Positions 11,301 through 21,559 of a stretch of DNA of 64,000 nt are shown here, piece after piece. This DNA comes from Liquidambar formosana (Eukaryota > Streptophyta > Magnoliopsida > Saxifragales > Altingiaceae). Numbering within the stretch: the stretch's first letter is position 1; every line of letters begins with the position of its first letter. Position numbers and translations under genes: made by a program. Location: positions 21,804,717-21,868,716 of the forward strand of contig CM077828.1 of the NCBI GenBank assembly GCA_039720395.1. Reading direction: 5' to 3'. The notes under the pieces were generated by a model. That model had not been told where the DNA came from. It made no database searches and saw only the letters and a program-made list of their open reading frames with translations.

Positions 11301-11470
11301 TGCAAGTGATGGAACTCAACAAAGAGACAAAAATATGCATGCAATGATGACCTATTCTCCTAAGGCTTAAAAGGTCAAAAGTGTCATTTAATGCTTAGGG
11401 ACCCCTAGATGCTTCTAAACCTAACCAAATGCTATCATGAACTCATGGGGATGAAAATGGGGTGTCTACA
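8341..11470 (-). mobile_element. 3.1-kb solo LTR (family shared with 51596-56146)
   Basis: On the minus strand it starts TGTAGACACCCCATTTTC and ends GGTTCACA, flanked by near-identical 5-bp duplications ACATT (8336-8340) and ACACT (11471-11475). A minus-strand TATA box TATAAATAG lies at 10587-10595. There is no open frame, PBS or polypurine tract, so this is an LTR left by LTR-LTR recombination. The long LTR with a TGTAGACACCCC start fits large Tat/Ogre-type Gypsy elements (inference). Bases 9170-9365 hold a degenerate tandem repeat of about 58 bases (GAGATAGAACTCT, AAGAAGTTTAAGAAA). It interrupts the LINE between RT and zf-RVT. Confidence 0.75.
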
Positions 11471-12626
11471 ACACTATTAAAATTTATGAGCTTATCAATG
11501 AAGATAGGGATTGGAATTTTAATGGGCTGTCCCAAGTGCTCCCTCTAACTATTCTTGATTTGATTGGTCCTCCCCACACCCTTCATTTTGCTAGTGGGGA
11601 AGATTGTATCTCTTGGGTTGAATCCAAATCTGGAAACTTTTGTGCTAAATCTACTTACAATTTGGTCTCAAACTCTACTAGTTGTGAAGCTTCTAATCAT
11701 ATTTGGGCTAAAATCTGGAATCTCAATACCCTACCCAAAATTAAAAATTTCTTATGGCTCTACTACCAAAAGAAAATTGCTTGTAATGAGGTCCTTTTTA
11801 AGAGACATATCACCTTCTCCAACCTTTGTCCCATCTGTTTTATTGAACCGGAAACGGTTGAGCATGTTTTGCGTGATTGTGAGTATGCTAGGGAATTTTG
11901 GGCTAAGGTCCTACCCGAATACTCTATCTAACAATCGTTTACCCCTAGATGCATGGATTCTCCACAATGTGAGTAGCAAAATAAAGGATTCGGATAAACA
12001 AATACCTCACTTTATCATTTTCCCTTTTGTGTGTTGGGCGTTGTCGCACAACAGAAACAAATTTGTGTTTGAACAAAATATATTAATGCCTAAGGATAAT
12101 TGTGATGCCATGATTAACAAAGCTTCTGAATACTTCTATATTTCTGGGAAATTCAAATCTTCAAGCAAACTTAGGCGGATTATGGTGAAATGGGAACCCC
12201 TTACTAGCCCTTTCTACAAGCTTAATACGAATGGATCTTCTATGGGTAATTCGGGGAAAACAAGTGCTAGGGGGCTAATCAAAGATCATTTGGGTCAATG
12301 GATAAAAAGGTTATGTTCGAAAGCTAGAGACAACTAATAGCATTGAAGCTGAGATCTGGGGTTTACAGGATGGCTTAGAACTTGCTCTCAAGTGCAAGAT
12401 CTAGAAGCTTTATGTTGATATGAATGCAAGTGCAGCCATTTCCCTTGTGCGGAGCGAGATTTCCTAGGCTTACCCTTGGAGTTTTGTGATTTTTGACTGT
12501 AGGTGGCTCATGGATAGGTTCGAGGTGATACATTTGCAACATAAATTTAAAGAATCCAACAAATGTGCTGATATTCTAGCTCGTAAAGGAGTATCTTTTG
12601 ATTGCAATTGTAATATTTTTGATGAG

Positions 12627-14023
12627 TGTTAGCCTAAAAGGTTTCAATCCCATGATTTTGATGATAACAATGCACTAAATGGCCTAATGAGCATTTTAAT
12701 TCAGTATGAGACAGTAAATTAAGGAATTCAAGCAACCAAGGACATATATGCTTAAGTCAATAGTCAAAAAGCAGCAAAGAACATAAGTCAAGAATGACCT
12801 ACACTCAAACGTACATCAAGTAAAGAATCTAGCATCTATTGAGTGGCTTTGGATCAAATTTGTAAGATTTAATCTCAATTTCTGTTCATATATGAATCAA
12901 GGGCTTAGGTTCATGCATTTAAGTCCTAAATGGACCATAATAATCATTAGTAGAAAAGGGATTTTAATCCCAAAACAAAATGGCTTAGAATTTTATTCAT
13001 GTCTATAAAAAGGAAATTTCAAATGACTGAAAACAGCTTTAAGTCAATTGAAACATTGTTTCAGACTGACTGAAAGAAGTTTCAAACAACTGAAATGGAA
13101 TTTCAGCAGACTGAAAAGTCCTTTAGGTAGATTAAAAATGACCTAGTCTCAAACCATCTCTCTGTAAATTTCAGACGACTCATTTGAGTCGACTGAAATA
13201 ATTTTTGAGTCAACCGAAATAATTTTTAAATCGACTAAAATGATATTTGAGATGATTGAAAGAGACTTTGAGACGACTGAAAGTCATATACAAAAAGACC
13301 CAAATTACACCCTCTCTGGTATTTTCAGTAGCCTCATTTTAGACGACTGAAATGATAATTTCAGTCGACTGAAACCTTCGGGTTGTTACATAACGGCTAG
13401 TTTTTTAAACTGGTCTTTTGAGCATTAAATGCCCACCAAATCATCTTTCCTGACATTTATTGCTATAAAACGGTTATATGGACCCTTTGGGCTATTTATA
13501 TAAGTGTTAAACTCATTTATGAACATTCATTGAGCCAAAAAGAAGATCATTCATTTATAAGTACTAATTTCACTTGTGAGCATTTATTGAGATTCAATCA
13601 ATAGTTGAGTGAGCTACTACTACTGTGTCATCTACTCTTTGAAGAGAGTTTCTTGTACACAAACAATCTACAAATCATATTGTATCAAAGGGTTGTGAGA
13701 ACCCTAGCTTTGAAACCCTTGAAGAGGGCTTTGTGCAAGTGTTTGGGAAGAACACTTGTGGCTATGTAAAGGTTTTGTCTTCACCTTGGAAAAAGATTGA
13801 GATAGTGGATTTGAGTCCTCAAGTGAGCTCTTGAGGCGAGAACGTAGGCGGGAGGCCGAACCTCGTTAACATCGTTTGCATTCTCTTTTTGTTAATCTCT
13901 TTATTATAGCTTGTTCGTGTATTTGTTCTTACTTGCAATAATTTGGTTTTAAGTTTGCAATTAGTTTAAATTTGGTCTATAACCCTATTCACCCCCCTCT
14001 AGGGTTAATTACTTGGAACTACA
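12627..14023 (+). mobile_element. Solo LTR, SIRE/Maximus-like Copia
   Basis: TGTTAGCCTAAAAGG...GGAACTACA is flanked by a perfect 5-bp duplication ATGAG (12622-12626 and 14024-14028). The start (CATGATTTTGATGATAAC) and the end (CTATTCACCCCCCTCTAGG) are typical of SIRE-lineage Copia LTRs. A TATA-like TTTATATAAG lies near 13494-13503. Between about 13020 and 13380 it holds at least ten variants of a palindrome TTTCAGTCGACTGAAA. A relative lies inverted at 54061-55539. It splits the last codons of the LINE. Confidence 0.85.
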
Positions 14024-14582
14024 ATGAGCCACCAATTTGGTTGGCTGAACAATTAGAAGCCGATTGTGGGGGCGTTGGTTACCCTAGAGACTTTCTTTTT
14101 GCTGCTTCTTAATGCTTATATAGTATCCTTTTAACCACAAAAAAAAAAAAAAAGCACTAAAAAAAATTTAAGTAAGTAAGGCTAGTATATAGATTTACAA
14201 TTTGGAAAAAACAAATGGAAAACCTGTATTAGAATATTGATTATCAACTGGACAAGTGGTAGGAAGAGTCATGTAAAAATTGGAGAAGATTCTCATAATC
14301 ACTGAACTTACATGTATAGAAATGACGGAAAGAACATATGATAACTCAGATAATTTACCCTTTTATATACAAATGAAACTAGGATAGCACAAAAAAGCTC
14401 CACACTTACAACGAGTGGGAGTCTAACAGTGTCAATTACTAAAGAGAACACAACTTTACAAGTAAAATAGGTCATCCTTAATTCACAATTGCAAATGTAT
14501 AAATGTACACTTAAACATTAAGCAGTTGCTTTAGAAAAGCCTAACAACAAAGTTCACACTCAAATTGGTTTGTTGACTGTAC

Positions 14583-14660
14583 CTGCTCCAGTCTCCCACT
14601 GCAACTCTTCCTCCAAGCCCCAATCTGTACCACACTAGCTTCAATCATCACAACAGTTTC
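14583..14660 (-). pseudogene. GEK1: GEK1 pseudogene, upstream exon (frameshifted)
   Basis: Read on the minus strand, ETVVMIEA continues, after a one-base shift, as LGLGGRVAVGDWSR and ends at an AG|GTACAG donor. GLGGxxAVGxW is the conserved stretch before GIGGGHY in GEK1 proteins. The two bases left at the donor (AG) join the first G of the 7605-7679 exon in frame. The intact order of exons shows that the 6.4-kb LINE and its nested LTRs went into this intron. Earlier exons are absent; unrelated repeat sequence begins near 14664. Confidence 0.7.
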
Positions 14661-14663
14661 GTT

Positions 14664-15270
14664 CTAGGGTAAATTACATTAAGACCCCATCTAGAATTAA
14701 TCTATTACAGATACACTCCTCATGTTTTTGAAATTACATTAACACCCCTTACTTTACAAAATAAACTACAAAGAGACCTTTCCATTTAACTTCCAGTCCA
14801 TTAATCCGTTAAATTATGTTCAAATTTTTCAAAATACCCTAACTACCCTTATTGGATGATAACTTTCATGTTAAATGCATATAACTCACTAGTCCAACAT
14901 ATTCATCCAGCACTTCTGAATTTTTTCATTATTATTTATAAATACCCTAACTACCCTTATTTTTTATTTTTTTCATGCATGGGGAGTGGTTGGGGATGGT
15001 TTTTTAGAGGAGTTTTTATTTTTATTTTCATCAAACGATAAAAGAAGGTTTAAGAGGAGTTGGCTAGACATTAGAATTAGAATTCGAATGGGCCAACAGC
15101 TGTAAATTGGGCAAGGGGTAAAATCGTCCTAAGCAGGTAACTGTCATGTGATTTTCATCATCTCTGTGAGCAGTAGAACACACAGAGCGTATAGACCCTT
15201 CCCTTCTCTCTCTCTTCTCTCTTCTCTCTTCTCTCTTCTCTCTTTATCTCATTCACTTCTCACACTACAC
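14664..15270. other. Intergenic repeat and shared leader of the zinc-finger copies
   Basis: It begins GGTAAATTACATTAAG, like the end of a MULE-type repeat, but no opposite end was found. Bases 15118-15165 (GGTAAAATCGTCC, TGTGATTTTCATC) match 32259-32312. Together with the CTCTT-repeat leader (15196-15247) they form the 5' region shared by the zinc-finger genes that start at 15272 and 32373. Confidence 0.5.
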
Positions 15271-15271
15271 T

Positions 15272-15415
15272 ATGGATGATTACGAGGTTGCTCCGCTTAT
15301 GCCTCTGCCCAATCACGGCGGGTTCTTTGATACCAACGGATACTGCAACCTCTGCCAGGAAGTGTTCGATGGCCTCGAGAAAGTGCTGCTCCTTCAGCGT
15401 ACGGCGCACCACTAA
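15272..15415 (+). pseudogene. Two-finger C2H2 mini-protein gene, truncated after finger 1
   Basis: ATG at 15272 follows a CTCTT-rich leader and opens MDDYEVAPLMPLPNHGGFF, then DTNGYCNLCQEVFDG and LEKVLLLQRTAHH, stop TAA 15413-15415 (47 residues). The CxxC pair is intact, but the first histidine of finger 1 is leucine and all of finger 2 is missing. The break coincides with the start of a block (CACTAACCCAATCC) also found at about 35925, so truncation came from a rearrangement. It gives the best view of the family N-terminus. A residual short product is possible but would lack both complete fingers. Confidence 0.75.
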
Positions 15416-15690
15416 CCCAATCCAAAAAGAAAGGGAAATCAGGGAGATGTCTCCAAAATTGCTGTTTGAAGAGTGTAGACTATTTGGAGCGTGTAAATGT
15501 TGGGAGAATGAGAGTTGTTCACGGACCATGTCTTCCACGATCACCGGCCATGGCTAAGTTACCTCCAAAATGGATACTCATCACACCATCACCCAAAATA
15601 GAGGGCATCTATTCCACTTCTTTGCTAATGAAATTTCACTTTGATGCATATAATGACAAGACTAACAAATCATCACTCGCCAAGTGCCAA
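15405..15690. repeat. Dispersed block (partners 30720-30930 and 35925-36210)
   Basis: Shared landmarks are AAAAAGAAAGGGAAATC, TTTGAAGAGTGTAGAC, ATGTCTTCCACGATCACCGG, TACCTCCAAAATGGATAC and CACCATCACCCAAAAT. All three copies end at different points. No frame is conserved across all of them. The block follows the truncated zinc finger here and follows a gag-like remnant at 35925. Confidence 0.75.
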
Positions 15691-16700
15691 TGTGATTCAT
15701 TCAAATTTCATTGGGTTAACCCAGTTACCTCCCCGGTGGGTGAATTAATCACACCTCTTCCACTTTTGAGCTCACTTAGCTGCTTGACCAAATCGTCCAA
15801 ATCTCTCTCCAAGCTTCCTCCTTTGACCGCGCCCATTACTGCACGACTCAACTCCGTGGCTCATACTCTCTCTTGGCCTAGTGTCACGAGCATGATGTTT
15901 TAACCCACTACCCATGCGGCACTCAAACTTCACGCCCTATTCGTGAACCTTTAAGTAAGACACTTTTGTGGAAAGTATACTTGTATTGCATTTAGTAAAC
16001 TTTACGACACTTTGTAGGCTACAATGCTTGGATCGTAGTGCTAAATGAGGCCTCCCCTATTTATAGGCAACTATGGATCTATCTAAATTACAATCAATGG
16101 CTAGGATCGTGCCAAGTCGCAACGATCTAACGGTTGTGGAGAGTTCTAGATATTTTTCTATAAACTTAATTCCCACCTCCTCAAAAAGGAATATTCTAGA
16201 TATATCTATATACGAGAATTATAAGCTAGAATGCTCTAGAATGCTCTAGACTAATCTAGCTTCTCATTGTCTAGAGTTGTGTAGAGAACTCCGGAACATT
16301 CTAGAGACATTATCCAAATAAGTGGGGTCCACTGTTTACACGCGTGCTGTGTCACTAGTCTCACCCACTGATTCAGCCAACAACTGAGCCAACTCATCAG
16401 AATCGGGAACGTTCCGAGTCCCCTCACCAACTAGAACCCCAACACCCAACTCATCCACCAACAGGTGAACTGGTCTGCTCCCATTGCCTGTGTTAGCATC
16501 TACACACCCGCACTCATATAGCCACTTGTGGGGCTCACCCCTTGATGACAAAAATCAGATACGATCGCCACAGGGGGTGAAGGGTGGGACTTGAACCATT
16601 GGGTGATGGGATCGCGAAGATCACGCATGGCAAACATCATGTTAGCGAGGAGTCTATGTTGTAAGTTGTGAGTTGTGAGTTGTGAGGGAGGGGGTGGGTC
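15690..16700 (-). mobile_element. Probable LTR-element leader/promoter fragment
   Basis: A strong minus-strand TATA box (TATAAATAGGGG, 16054-16065) precedes a leader containing GGTTCACGAATAGGGC and ATGGGTAGTGGGTT. The leader recurs, diverged, at 1895-1965 and 34515-34575. The open frame at 16551-16336 (minus; CGCVDANTGNGSRPVHLL) lies upstream of the TATA box and resembles no family I know. Ends and target duplications were not found, so the class is uncertain. Confidence 0.35.
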
Positions 16701-17320
16701 TGGGGAGGAGAGGACTACGGGCTGGAGACAAGAAGGGTGGGTTGCGGATAGAATGGGAATCCTCTTCCTAAACGGGCTATTTGATACTTTTCTTACCCGA
16801 ATAAAGAAATAGAAAAATCTATCTAAATTTGTGGCATTTTCATTTGAGCATCTAAATAGGTATTAAACAAAATAACGGTCTTCTCTCTTTTATTTTATTT
16901 TATTTTTTTTAAAAATAAAATGATTTGACCATCTCTCTTATTTATTTGATTTATTAAATTGAATAATACGGAGTAAAAAAAATGGATTTCATCTTGTATC
17001 AAAGAATGTAATATTTAACATTCAGAGTAAATGGAATTACCAAGATGCGAACCTTGTTGGGATGCTAAATACCTTTTTGATGCTTAAACCTTTTTTGTTT
17101 TTGTTAAAATAAAAAAAAAAGAAGAGAAAGGAAGTGACATTACATATGCGAATTGAGGGTGGTTAGCTTAGGATTTGGAGGCTCTTAATTCTTAAATGTG
17201 TCACCATAGTTGGGATGTTTGGTTCATCCATGATGTTGACTTCTCTCATTGTTTTTTCTAAAAAAATAAAATATTATTGATACCTAGAAGTAGAAAGATG
17301 CAATGCACCCATAGACTAGG
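16700..17320. other. Intergenic, no gene seen
   Basis: AT-rich sequence with T- and A-runs, and no open frame of interest on either strand. Confidence 0.6.
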
Positions 17321-17329
17321 GGCACTCAC

Positions 17330-17831
17330 AAGTTGCCACCGGTGATGGCCTAGATTTCAAATTAAGTGATTCTTCGGCCTAATTCATCCAGAAGTTAACG
17401 AAGACTAAGCAAGCTTAAACAGGAGAAAGGAAAAAAGAGGGAACCACACAGCTCTCACCAAGCCACGAGTTGAGAACTCCACTCCCCATCCGTGAGTCAC
17501 ATCAGAAGATCCTTGAGAGTTGTTACGATATATAGCATTACGGATTACTAATCCTTACCTTTCGAGGAACCCTTATATACAAGTGCAAACGTTATTGGCT
17601 GCCCTTAGCGCATCCGACCTCACGGGCCGTGGCGATGGAATAGTGGGAACCATTGATCCTATGAGGACGTGTGATCCGATCTTATGGGGGAAACAAATGT
17701 AATACTTCGAGATCTCACATTGTCTTGATATACGTAAACCTCGTTTTCCAACTCATATGATGTGTTTTAAAGCTGTGAGAAATAAGTCAACGTGGACAAA
17801 ATCATGTTAGTGGTGAGAGTGGAGCGTTACA
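17330..17831 (-). mobile_element. Partial Gypsy-type LTR
   Basis: Read on the minus strand it begins TGTAACGCTCCACTCTCACC, a common Gypsy LTR start, and carries a TATA-like TTGTATATAAGGG near 17570-17585 about 250 bases downstream. The other end is not recognisable and no internal region follows, so it is a truncated or solo LTR. The 60-codon frame at 17520 lies within it and is not considered a gene. Confidence 0.5.
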
Positions 17832-18194
17832 CTAATATAACCTTATTCTAAGAAACTTGGTCTTTTTAAAATCTAAAACATTTCGGCCATTAAAACAGAA
17901 CATCGGTATTTTAAAATGGGTATATACAACAACAACCAAAAAAAAAAAAAAAAAAAACTCTAATTTTTAGGCATTTTTCACATAACTCCTTAAAGAAAAA
18001 ATCGATGCAATGGTTTTGGATGAACAATCAAGTATAAATTGAATGAAAAAAAACTATATGAATAGGTGAATATTGAGCACATGAGAGGTATATATTGTTT
18101 TTTAGTATTTTATCACCTAATTTCTACTTGATTTTTCACCATCAAACCTAAACGAGGGGAGAGTGCATCAAATTTTTCAGTTTTTTTTTTCCTC

Positions 18195-18778
18195 AGAGCA
18201 TCTCCAAGGGTGAGCTATATGGTGTGCTATTGCTATATTATTAGCATTTAGTACAAGTTGGGATACTCCAAATGGTGTGCTAAATGCATGTGCTAAATAT
18301 AGCAATAACTCACCCTTGTGCTATATTTGGCACAAGAGTGAGCTATTGCTATATTTGCCATGTTAGCTTTTCTTCCCTTTCTCAATAACCAAACACACCA
18401 GCAACTTCTTTTCTTCCATTTTTCTTCCAAAATTTTCTTAGTAACCAAATAGCCCATAAATAAATACAATATTTTCAAAAATAATATTGAAATCTTATAT
18501 ATAGAAAAATAAAAATAATAAAAAATCAGAAAACATACCTTTTTTTTAACTCATTCATCCCACTTAAGCAACATTGCATTTGATTCACGATATACCTCAT
18601 TCACTATTTTATGAGATCTTAAATCTATGAAAAGAATTGAAGTTGTGACAAAAAATAGCACACTACGTTTATTTGCATCATTAGAATACCTTGTGCTAAA
18701 TTATGGTATTTGGCACTATATTATGTGCTAAAATAGCAATAGCACACCTAATTTAGCTCACATGGCTAGAGATGCTCT
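18195..18778. mobile_element. MITE with AGAGCATCTCC/AGAGATGCTCT ends
   Basis: The ends AGAGCATCTCCAAGGGTGAGC and (inverted) AGAGCATCTCTAGCC form imperfect terminal inverted repeats. The subterminal GTGCTATTGCTATA and TAGCAATAGCACAC are also inverted. GAGCATCTCCA termini are typical of PIF/Harbinger- or hAT-type MITEs. Target duplications could not be fixed, so the superfamily is open. No coding capacity. Confidence 0.65.
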
Positions 18779-18854
18779 TAGGGAGGTCATGTGAAATAGA
18801 GATTAAACATTATGAGGGTTTCTATTACAAAATTATTTATATATTTTTTTCTTT

Positions 18855-19071
18855 TTCGGGGCAAGCAACACATTATCTGAAATCAATCTCCCTGGTACAA
18901 AAGCACTTTGATTCTTACTTAGGATGGCAGGGAGTACTTTTAATCTATTCTCCAATACCTTAGCAATGAGTTTGTACATGACATCGCATAATCTTATGTG
19001 ACAAATTGCGAGATATTTCTGGGGGAACTAACTTTTAGTATAAGAGTAAGCTGATATATGCTTTCTAGCAT
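18855..19071 (-). mobile_element. LINE A, reverse-transcriptase segment downstream of the solo LTR
   Basis: On the minus strand the frame reads [19 protein letters not shown], then [20 protein letters not shown] and NVLLA, the conserved RT region found in plant L1-type LINEs. It continues the RT N-terminal part at 20032-20440, from which it is separated by the solo LTR. The LINE ends abruptly next to the MITE at 18778. Confidence 0.8.
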
Positions 19072-19076
19072 ATAAC

Positions 19077-20026
19077 TGTTAGAGATATTGGCCATTTATT
19101 AATGTGGGTCCCATGTATAATTTGAGGTGGGTCCATGTTGGAATTAGTTAATCTCTATGTGGAGATTTAATTTGAATATTTAATTGGCCAAAATCATTAA
19201 TGGGTGAATGAGAAATTGTTCTCTAAAGTCACCTTTGAATAGTTGGTTGAAGAATGTTCATAAGGCTTGTCCCACATTGAATAACTATGAAATTCTGAGT
19301 GAATTCATATACACATACTTTGGACCTATGGTTTGGGCCCAAAGGGCACCCAAGTTTTGTGAGGAGGGAGGACCTAGCCAACATTGGGTTTGGACCCAAA
19401 AACACACGCGTGCGCCCGCCCACACCGAACCGGGCCGGGTCGGGTCAAGAAGATTGACCCATGTGTGTTATTTTTTAGGCAAAATTTATTTTGCTAATTA
19501 ATTTAATTATCGTTAAGTCATGTCTGTCTGTTAACCCAGAACAGTCATGAACAAAAGACACACCTAGTCAATGTGCCTTTTGGACTGTTCTGGATAGTCA
19601 CTTCTGGGTTGTTTATTTAAACTGCGAAGCAGTCAATTAGAGGTTAATCAAGAAATTAATTTTCGTACTGTTTAAGAGAGAGAGAGAGTAAGGACACAGT
19701 GGGTTCGCCAGACGCAGAGATTGCAGTGCTTCTTCTGTGCGTACAGATCATTATATCCTGGGAGGCAAACGTCTGTGAGACTCAAAGCACCAAGTGAGGG
19801 GCGAAATCTGTCTTAAGGACATAGCGTCAAATGCTAGCCTTAATCAATCCGGTTCTGTTTTATTATCTTCTGTATTCTGTATGTTTGTGGATTTCCAGAA
19901 TTTATTTCTGTTTCTATTATATTCTGTATTCTGTATATTTGTGTAATTCAGAATCATTCATGTATTATATGCATACTGTTTTGACAGAATTATACATAAG
20001 TAATACAATACAAATATTTTCCAACA
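19077..20026 (+). mobile_element. Solo LTR, Copia type, 950 bp
   Basis: TGTTAGAGATATTGG...TTTTCCAACA is bounded by a perfect 5-bp duplication ATAAC (19072-19076 and 20027-20031). The 7-9 terminal bases are near-inverted (TGTTAGAGA and TTTTCCAACA), as in many Copia LTRs. There is no internal region on either side, since both flanks are LINE A. The frames inside (for example 19208-19501) are not genes. Confidence 0.85.
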
Positions 20027-20031
20027 ATAAC

Positions 20032-20440
20032 CACTACGGAAAAAGTTCTTGACAGCTTTAGCATACAGCAACCACCTCCCAGGAATTTTGCAAACCATCA
20101 CAAGCCGGTGCTTTGGTGGGCGCATCTCAAACACTGCTTTCTTCACCTGCTCCTCCGAAACTTCTCTGGTCAGCCGTCCATTCATTGCCCCTGTGATCTT
20201 CGGTTGTAAGCCATTCATCAATTCCCCCATCCCACTATGATTAGAAGTTGTAAAAAGCTCCTAAAAGTATGCCACTGCTATCTCATGGATTCTTTTTTCT
20301 TCAGTTTGCCACACCCCATCCTCAACTTTGAATAATTGCATGAAAATATGCCGTATTTTTGTCCCTCATCCCACTAACCACTCTGCGCAGAAAATTTCAT
20401 CATCTCCCCACGCTTGCTTCAATTTACCCTCCAAAACTTT
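20032..20440 (-). mobile_element. LINE A, pre-RT and RT N-terminal segment
   Basis: With a few frameshifts the minus strand gives AYFHAI, VWQTEEKRIHEIAVAYF, LQPKITGAMNGRLTREVSEE and VKKAVFEMRPPK, the standard region between endonuclease and RT in plant L1 elements. The catalytic DG motif after PPK is degraded. LINE B is inserted upstream and the solo LTR downstream. Confidence 0.75.
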
Positions 20441-20444
20441 GATC

Positions 20445-21555
20445 CTCTCTCTTTCTTTTTTAAAGAAGCAAAGTTTATTCATAAAAAGAAGCTAAAACCA
20501 AGTGTACGCAATGTATACAAGGCAAAACAAGGCAGTAAAAAGCATTACAATTTCAGAATATTCAGAAAGGTATCAAAAGAAACCCTATATTCCTCCTCCA
20601 TAGAATTCCCCCAAGCAAAAAGAAAACCTACAAACCTCTTCTTGAGTAGCCCCACTGAAAACTCAATCCCATCAAATGACCATCTATTTCTTTCTATCCA
20701 CATCAAGGCCCAAAGCTCCCAAGCAATGGGACAATGAATAAATAGATGATTCGCCGACTCTGCTTGCTCCTTACACGTCGCACATCTATTTGTCAAAGAA
20801 AAGCCTCTCCTTTGAAGCTGATCCAACGTGAGATATTTGCCCCACATAGCTGTGCACAAAAAAGAAGGAAACCTTAGGTGGAACAGCAGGCTGCCACACT
20901 GCCAAAGCCATAAGTCTCCTCACAGCCGACTATATAAACACCAAAAATAAGATGTCATTGAAAATAGACCATTAGAGCCACCCTTAGCTTCACCCTTCAC
21001 TTTCAAACAATCTTCCTTATCCCTGTTGACTGCATATAATTCTCAAATTGACGTCCTCCCCCTCCATCACCCAATCATGAAGACTCCTAATGAATCTCGA
21101 TCACACCCCACCATTCCCCCCCACCCCGGTCCAAGCCAAGAAATCGCACACCCAAGCCTCCTTGTCTGCTGCTATACTAAATAAATCTGGAAACACATCT
21201 GCCAAAGGTCTCTCATCACACCAAGCATCCTTCCAAAATTTTATCCGCATCCCTCCCCAACCTCAAAATGAGTTCTTTCCCAAAAAGAATCCTCCCCTTC
21301 ATAATAGCTTTCCACACCCCCATTCCATGCGAATGCCCAACCTTTCGAGATCCCCACTCCCTCGTCTCATACTCGTCCTTCCACTTAATAACCTCCCTCC
21401 AAAGATCCCCTTCTCCGCAGCAAACCTCCACAACCATTTTCCCATAAGCACTTGGTTCACTTTAAGAAAAGGTCTCAAGCCCAACCCGCCCTCCGCCTTG
21501 TTGAGCAAACGATGTCCCAATTAACCAAATGCAACTTCTGATCCTCTCCTCCTCA
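20445..21555 (-). mobile_element. LINE B, 5'-truncated 3' end nested in LINE A
   Basis: The minus strand gives an RT C-terminal tail (VNWDIVC-like, then EGGLGLRPFLKVNQVLMGKW and LWRF) and the zf-RVT domain (20859-20545: RRGFSLTNRCATCKEQAE, SANHLFIHCPIAWELW). It ends near a T-run at 20454-20463. The next stretch outward, on both sides, belongs to LINE A, so this is an insertion. The 5' boundary is approximate. Confidence 0.7.
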
Positions 21556-21559
21556 TACC

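Larger units (their letters stand above)
7740..14153 (+). mobile_element. 5'-truncated LINE in the GEK1 intron, carrying two solo LTRs
   Basis: A non-LTR retrotransposon missing its endonuclease and most of the reverse transcriptase. In order: an RT C-terminal piece (TTLITSVLAAIPNY, RDFIWG-like, then GLGVRCTESMNEVCLAKLNW at 8006-8064); after an LTR insertion, the zf-RVT domain (11536-11931, with CPICFIEPETVEHVLRDC); an RNase H domain (about 12180-12626, with frameshifts); and, after a second LTR, the terminal PPIWLAEQLEADCGG to a TAA near 14112. An A-run at 14139-14153 is the 3' tail. It lies between exons of the GEK1 pseudogene. The exact 5' edge and the target duplication were not resolved. 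Confidence 0.8.

Noticed and set aside
8298..11480. A 9-bp repeat AACACTATT at both sides of the 8.3-11.5 kb insertion, suggesting a MULE
   Set aside because: The LINE reading frame continues past the left AACACTATT to about 8335 before it breaks, and the element has TG...CA ends with 5-bp ACAYT flanks. The 9-bp match is chance.
11564..12337. 257-codon ORF (plus) overlapping the zf-RVT frame
   Set aside because: The zf-RVT motif lies in the other frame (11536-11931); this frame becomes LINE RNase H only in its last third, after a frameshift. It is not one protein.
16336..16551. 71-codon ORF on the minus strand (CGCVDANTGNGS)
   Set aside because: It lies upstream of the TATA box in LTR-like sequence; no match I recognise and no second copy to test conservation.
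21090..21524. 144-codon ORF on the plus strand (P/H/S-rich)
   Set aside because: Antisense of LINE B; the minus strand has the EGGLGLRPF and zf-RVT motifs.
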